Shown here piece by piece: positions 58,745 through 64,000 of a DNA stretch of 64,000 nucleotides. The stretch covers positions 13,172,001 through 13,236,000 of the forward strand of contig CM061098.1 in the NCBI GenBank assembly GCA_030770545.1. The letters are read 5' to 3'. Below the pieces are notes generated by a model. It was not told the DNA's origin and did no database searches. It saw only the letters and a list, made by a program, of their open reading frames with translations. The stretch's first letter is position 1. Every line of letters begins with the position of its first letter. Origin of the DNA: Macropodus opercularis. Lineage: Eukaryota > Chordata > Actinopteri > Anabantiformes > Osphronemidae. Both the position numbers and the translations under genes were made by a program.

Positions 58745-61700
58745 ATAAACATATTAAAAGAAAAAAGCTAAACGGAATATTCACACTAAGTGCACTGCAG
58801 TCAACCTGTCAGCGTGCGTAGATCTAATGAAGTATATAACTTGAGCCTGCTGCGTCTTGAAGGCTGCCATAATGCTCCAGCTGAGGCAGATGTGACTGTG
58901 CGTCATGGCGATGATCCAGGCCACTGTCGCTCATCATTAGGCTGGACTGTGTCTTATCTATCAGGGATGCCCACACAGACTTTGGAGTCTTAAAAACTTT
59001 ACATAGACGTGGGACTTTGGTAAAGTACTTACGTCCTCACTTGCATACCAATATCAAATAGTGATAAATGAGTTTCACTGCAAGCTCTAAGTGCCCGTCG
59101 AAAAAAAAAAAAAATAAGGGAGGCGTTGTTTGTTAGCATAGATGTCAGGTGTTTGTGCAGCAGCCTCACTGAAGCTCAGGGTACGTATAGACTGAATATG
59201 CACTAGCACCCAAACTGGTCCAGGGTATGTGCAGACACAGACTAGTATATTTATCTAGAATATAATACACAGGATGTCTGTGACCAGCAGTGGTCTAATT
59301 AAGATTATTATTACATTATTATCAGTGTAACGGTAACCATGGCCGACTGCTTCGTTTCCATGACAACCAAACATCAAAAACCCCTACTGCGACTAACACG
59401 TTTCCTTCCTAACTTCTTCGCCTACTGGTACTGAAACGCGACATTAGAACCGCGCTTGCGTTGATGTTGTTGTATTATTCGGAGGCCTCCTTATCTCGCA
59501 GACACACCTTTGCTTTGCAAAACACTTAAATCCCCTGACTCACCTGAGGCAAGGCCTGCTCTCCCGTGAGGACGCCGGAGTGATTTGCCTCCGGCTAAAT
59601 CACGGCCACCGGGCGACGAGATGAGACAGACTGATATTACTGTATTTACTGAAACGTACATACATGTACCTCCGCTCTGACTCACTCTTATCTCTCTCTC
59701 TCTCTCAATCCATTTTCCTACTTGTTCTCTCAAAGGAGTCATCACTTTTTTGGAAGCCAAACATCCTCTAGTAATTGAGTAAGAAATGATTAGGAATAAT
59801 AATATTTTTCAGCTCTTATTCCAATACAGCTGTATTACTCCAACCATTTTACATGATAGCACAATGAATTCTACTAAAACCTGTGTAAAAACATAAACGT
59901 CCTCGACAGAAGGTCGTCCACAGCTGGAAACTGGGAAATCGAAATGACCTTTGACTTAATGCGGACAAAGGAACTTAATCCTGAAATGTTCATTCGCACT
60001 CTGCGTATTTATAGTTTCATCCGGCTTCAGTGCATCACATGCTATATCACACAATCAGCCACAAGATTAACAAGGATTACCAGCGTGTGGCAGCAGGAAA
60101 ACGAGTCAGTCTGACCGAGCCATGTTAGGGTTAGGATGGTGTGGAACCATAGGAAAACACGCCTTCAACTAGCTGTTGATAACAAACACACACAGACGGG
60201 GAACCCCACTTTAGACCACTTTAAGCAAGCAGCACCATAACCAGGTGTGTGTCTCAGTGGGCAGTGGGTCAGCGAATCAGTGAGCCAGTTGTGTGACATC
60301 GTGCTGAGCATCCCCTGTTTTCTGTCTTTGCTGTCCTTCATTTCCCAGCAGGCGGTCAACTTTTTTTTTTCTAGGAGGAACCAGCAGAATATAAAAGAGT
60401 TTCTTTGCCAGCTCTGTCTGTGTCACTGCTGCTTGTCACAATGACACCGAAGAAGGAAAATTAACAGCTGTAGCTTTTTTGACATTTTAAATTGTCTTTT
60501 GTTTTTCTCTTAATAAATCATACAAAAGGATTGTATGGTGGAGTGGAAAGCCTGCTTCTGCGTCTTCTTCATGGTTTGGTTTTGTTTTTGCTTCTTTGAG
60601 TTTTATTGTGTCAAACTTTTCATAACCGGTCCCACGATAACAGAGGCAACTGGCCGATATGTTTACCTTCTCTCTAAAAAAGCACTGTTACACAAGGACG
60701 CACTCTTGGGTTTTATCATCGCGTTGACACTCATGGGGATTATACAAAGACAGAAACAAGCAAGGTTTATCAGCCTCAGGCCCACAGAAGAACACACAGT
60801 CACACAGACAAGTCCTGGAAAAAAAAAAACTCTAATCCTCCTAAAAACGATGGGCATTGAGGAGTACGCCACAGAACACACACACACACACTTGAGCTCA
60901 TTCCCACTATCTCCTCTTCACTCTGTTTCAATTCACCACACTCACATCTGAGGGAATTAACACCCTGTGTGTTGCCTTTCAGGCTACGTGAGGTAAACAA
61001 AACACTTTTCACTTCAAAGACCAAGTTTCTTAATTTCCTAATTCATAGTCCTGCTCTTGACATTGAAGTTTGCCAGGCTGGCTTTTGTTCCTATGACAAC
61101 AGAGCAGCAATCATCCTCTGCTACTCTGGTGTGGATCAAGAGTACATCGCGCACGGAAAGCAGGCTGCTGCATTACAGAGCAGACCCGGTGAGTTGTTCC
61201 ATAATTATGGAGGACAAATATTAAATATCACATGTTTGAAGGCTCGTTTATATTGACATACTTTTGTGAGTGAAGTCGGCCGATCAGCCACAACATTAAG
61301 ACCACTTAGTCATCTCGTGTCAAAGCACACATGGCACGTGCATGGCGGCTCGTTGTATATGTGGCTTACAGCTGCAGCCGATGTTGACCTTTGCCCCCCC
61401 CCCCCCCCACTGTAAGTCTTCATCTTTGCTCTTAACACCAGAAAAGCAAGCGCACACACACACACACACGCGTGCAGCCACTTCTCCCTTTTGCGACAGC
61501 TCCTACAAAACGCCTGCCATCCTTACTTAGTCACACACAAGCGGGGAGTCAGCGCGAGCCGATGGATCAATTTAGTCGAGAAAAGCTGTGGCATTCTTCA
61601 AACGTAATGGGCTTTGATGTAGACGCTGAGCTGCATTAGCAGAACCCCACTGCAGCGGGTGAAGCCTCTTTTTCATCTGCCTGCTTCCTATGCAGAGGAC

Positions 61701-64000
61701 GCTGGCAGGAAACGTGCCTCACTCCTGCTACGCCGCTTGTCTCTCTTCCTGTTCACAGAGCGGGGCGGCTCACCTACACCTCACACTTTCTCTGTGTCTT
61801 TCACTAGTGATGTGGAAATGACCGGTTCCCTCGGCTTGTTTCAGCTGATTGGCTCTCCTGTCCAGTGCCAGACAAAGTCACACTCTTGACCCTCTGTGAG
61901 CCTGAACAAAGAAAGCCCAATGTTTTTTTTTCTTTTAATTTCTTCTTGTTTTGCAGGTACGATTCCATCTGTGCCGCACTGGCCGATCCTTACGCAGCTA
62001 CAGACTGCCTTCTTGTGGAACATCTGGTCCACAGCATGCATTTGGAAAGCTTCCTCTGTGGCATTGCTCACATTTTGCCCACTTGCAGCAGCTTCCTCTC
62101 AGGTGACACTTTGCCCTGGATTGATCTCGTCTATGTGATGACGCGGTCTTTGCAGCAAATCTGTCATCCACTCCGAGAAAACTCGTTCTGTTTTCATATT
62201 TATTCAGAGCAAACTAGTGGCTCCTTTCACTCCCCTGCAGCTGCACCACTTCACACTTCTCAGTAATTAAAACTGTTTCCATATCAAAGTGTTTTTTCTA
62301 TCAGTATGTGAGTGATGATTCATTCCCATCACCAATTCTTTGTACCAGTTTCTCGTACTGTGCGCTGCAATAAAATCTTAACGTTTCTATACGGCTTGTA
62401 ATGTCACATTGACGACCACAAAATTGGTGGCATAACATTTTAATAATTCAGACACATTAAACGAAGATAAATATTTTCAAAATACAATGTGGCTGACGAG
62501 ACTATGAAACGGGCCTAGCGCTGCTAAACTGTAATTTCAGGGAGGTTATCGTGTTAACGTGGAGGTGTTGAAGTCGTGCAGAGCAGAACAGGCATGTTTG
62601 TAGTTTACGCAACCCACAGACCACTGACCATCAGACCACAGCAGCCAGCATTTCCTGCAAAGCTGCAGCACATAGTGGGAACATAGCTGAGTGGTGTTTT
62701 TCACAGCCTTCCCCCCCGGCACACGAGCGTAAGACTGCTGCCAAGAAACGGGTCACTTGTTATGCTCCATCTTCTGTGTTGGAGACACTGGTGGATTTAG
62801 AGCCAATAGTTTTAACTGATGAGCCGATGTGAAAGAGTCATTATTTAGAGAATTCAAAAGGTGGCAGAGACAATTCAGAGTAAATGAACAAAAGGACAAA
62901 TGCTGCGATCAACATACATTAACATTTATTCAGCGAGTAGAGGAGCCTTTTAAAGAAATACCAGGGAACACAAGAAAAAGCATGATTTAGAGAAAAACCA
63001 GTGAGAAACCACAACTGAGCATCAGAAAACAAAACCCTTAATGATTTCACTTTCAAAAAATACAGGGTGGGGTAGTGAAAATCGAACCCTTCAGTTGGGT
63101 ATTGCTGTTGTGTGTTTACCACAAAGGCTGATGAAGCTTGTGATTCGAAACTTTCTGTAAGATTTTCCATCCCTTTTTGATATGAGCTCCTAGCATAATG
63201 TGGCACAGTAACAGGGAACTGACCTTCGTGATGCATTTTTCAGTGAATCAACAGCTTTGGAGACGTGACAACTGGCGCGTTAAAAGGTTTTCTCGTGTTA
63301 GGAAATGGTGAAGTACAATGTTATTTCTCCGGTCAGAGTTCGGCCTGTTAGCCTGATAACTTAGCTCCTTTTTGTCCTTAACAAAATGCACAAAGCAATA
63401 TTTTAACTAGACAAGATGATAGTTCACTAACCATCAATCTGTACAAAAGACGAAAACCAACTTCAGAGTCCCTGATGTCCACAAACATAAATATAATAAA
63501 CAAAGTGACTGTTTAGTGAACCGCTCCAAAATAACACACCAGAAAATGTCTATGGCACATTGAACAAAGTGAAAAAGTTCTTTATTCTCACCCAATCGAG
63601 TCTGTTAGTAAATTCACGATAGCTCCAACATTCTATGGAATGTAGCACTGCATCAGTGAAAGCTGACGACAACGTTCCACAGTTCCATCCTCAATGCTGC
63701 ACAGAAACTCTTTAAGACTTGCAAGACTCCCAGTTAGCAGTCAGAGGCACTCCAGCAGAGCAACACATACAGCAAGGGCCAGTAGGGGCCAGAGGCACAC
63801 AGAAGCACAGGGGACATCTACCCTCAGCAAACTGCCTCCACCTGCCCATCCACCGACCAAAACCACAACCAGCAGCTTATGTGCATTGGAAAAGAAACAA
63901 TACGTAATTATTGCAACGGTTTCAAAATACTAGATGAGATCTTTTACGGTTATGCAACAGTACAAATTGAGCCATGTTTCTTGGCTACACGGGCCAAAAT
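58745..64000. other. Right-end region without recognised genes
   Basis: Open frames are short and compositionally biased. The longest plus-strand frames (60535-60951, 61865-62266) show no family pattern that I recognise. It contains fish-repeat fragments near 60046 and 61278, a poly-C tract at 61386-61399 and (CA) at 61464-61479. Confidence 0.55.
61278..61307 (+). repeat. Fish dispersed repeat fragment
   Basis: GATCAGCCACAACATTAAGA followed by CCACT is the plus-strand counterpart of the 4592-4613 fragment. A weaker relative (CAATCAGCCACAAGATTAA) is near 60052. I recall the phrase as widespread in teleosts; the family is not assigned. Confidence 0.55.

Noticed and set aside
59331..59373. Further X-box-like sites (GTAACCATGGCC, GTTTCCATGACAAC)
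   Set aside because: Too many mismatches to the RFX half-sites.
61865..62266. 133-codon plus-strand ORF, possible exon after TTTTGCAG at about 61957
   Set aside because: It has an acceptor-like sequence, but the translation matches no family I recognise and no partner exon is seen. It is left unannotated for lack of evidence.

Overview
This window is vertebrate nuclear DNA, almost certainly from a ray-finned (teleost) fish. Coding sequence is split into short exons with canonical GT-AG introns. Non-coding DNA carries many CA/GA/TA microsatellites and fish-type interspersed repeats. The protein encoded is a vertebrate AMPA-type glutamate receptor. No bacterial operons, tRNA, rRNA or CRISPR arrays were seen.

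The main content is most of a plus-strand gene for AMPA receptor subunit GluA1 (gria1; a or b copy not decided). Fourteen constitutive or alternative exons were placed by reading frame, splice site and family similarity, from 9779 to the stop codon at 45893. They run in order through the amino-terminal domain, the S1 ligand-binding half, M1, the pore loop (unedited Gln), M3, the S2 half, the mutually exclusive flop and flip exons (115 bp each), M4 and the cytoplasmic tail. All exon phases join without a break and give 844 residues. The signal peptide and first amino-terminal exon (about 75 residues) lie upstream of the window, so 1990-9778 is read as part of intron 2. The M4 exon stays open through its own weak donor for 44 more codons and ends in VKI, a GluA2/3-like short tail. 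The distal exon gives the GluA1-type long tail. A 3' UTR with several AATAAA signals probably follows, possibly as far as about 49500.

The left edge (1-1989, minus strand) holds an LTR retroelement: a 550-bp LTR with TGTCA...TGACA ends, then an ORF whose ATG lies two bases beyond the LTR. That ORF stays open for 479 codons to the window edge. It is proline-rich and built around three tandem-repeat arrays (units of 24, 24 and 30 bp). I do not recognise the protein.

The right part (about 49500-64000) has no exon I can support. It contains a short minus-strand relic of a protocadherin cadherin repeat (55145-55273), a small inverted-repeat element near 58600, fish-type repeat fragments and microsatellites. 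Points for a second look are the GluA1 short VKI tail, a flip exon with Asn at the flip/flop desensitisation position, an enlarged Pro/Gln/Thr-rich M1-M2 loop, the repeat-built retroelement ORF, a hairpin just inside intron 13, and recurrent RFX X-box-like palindromes in the introns.
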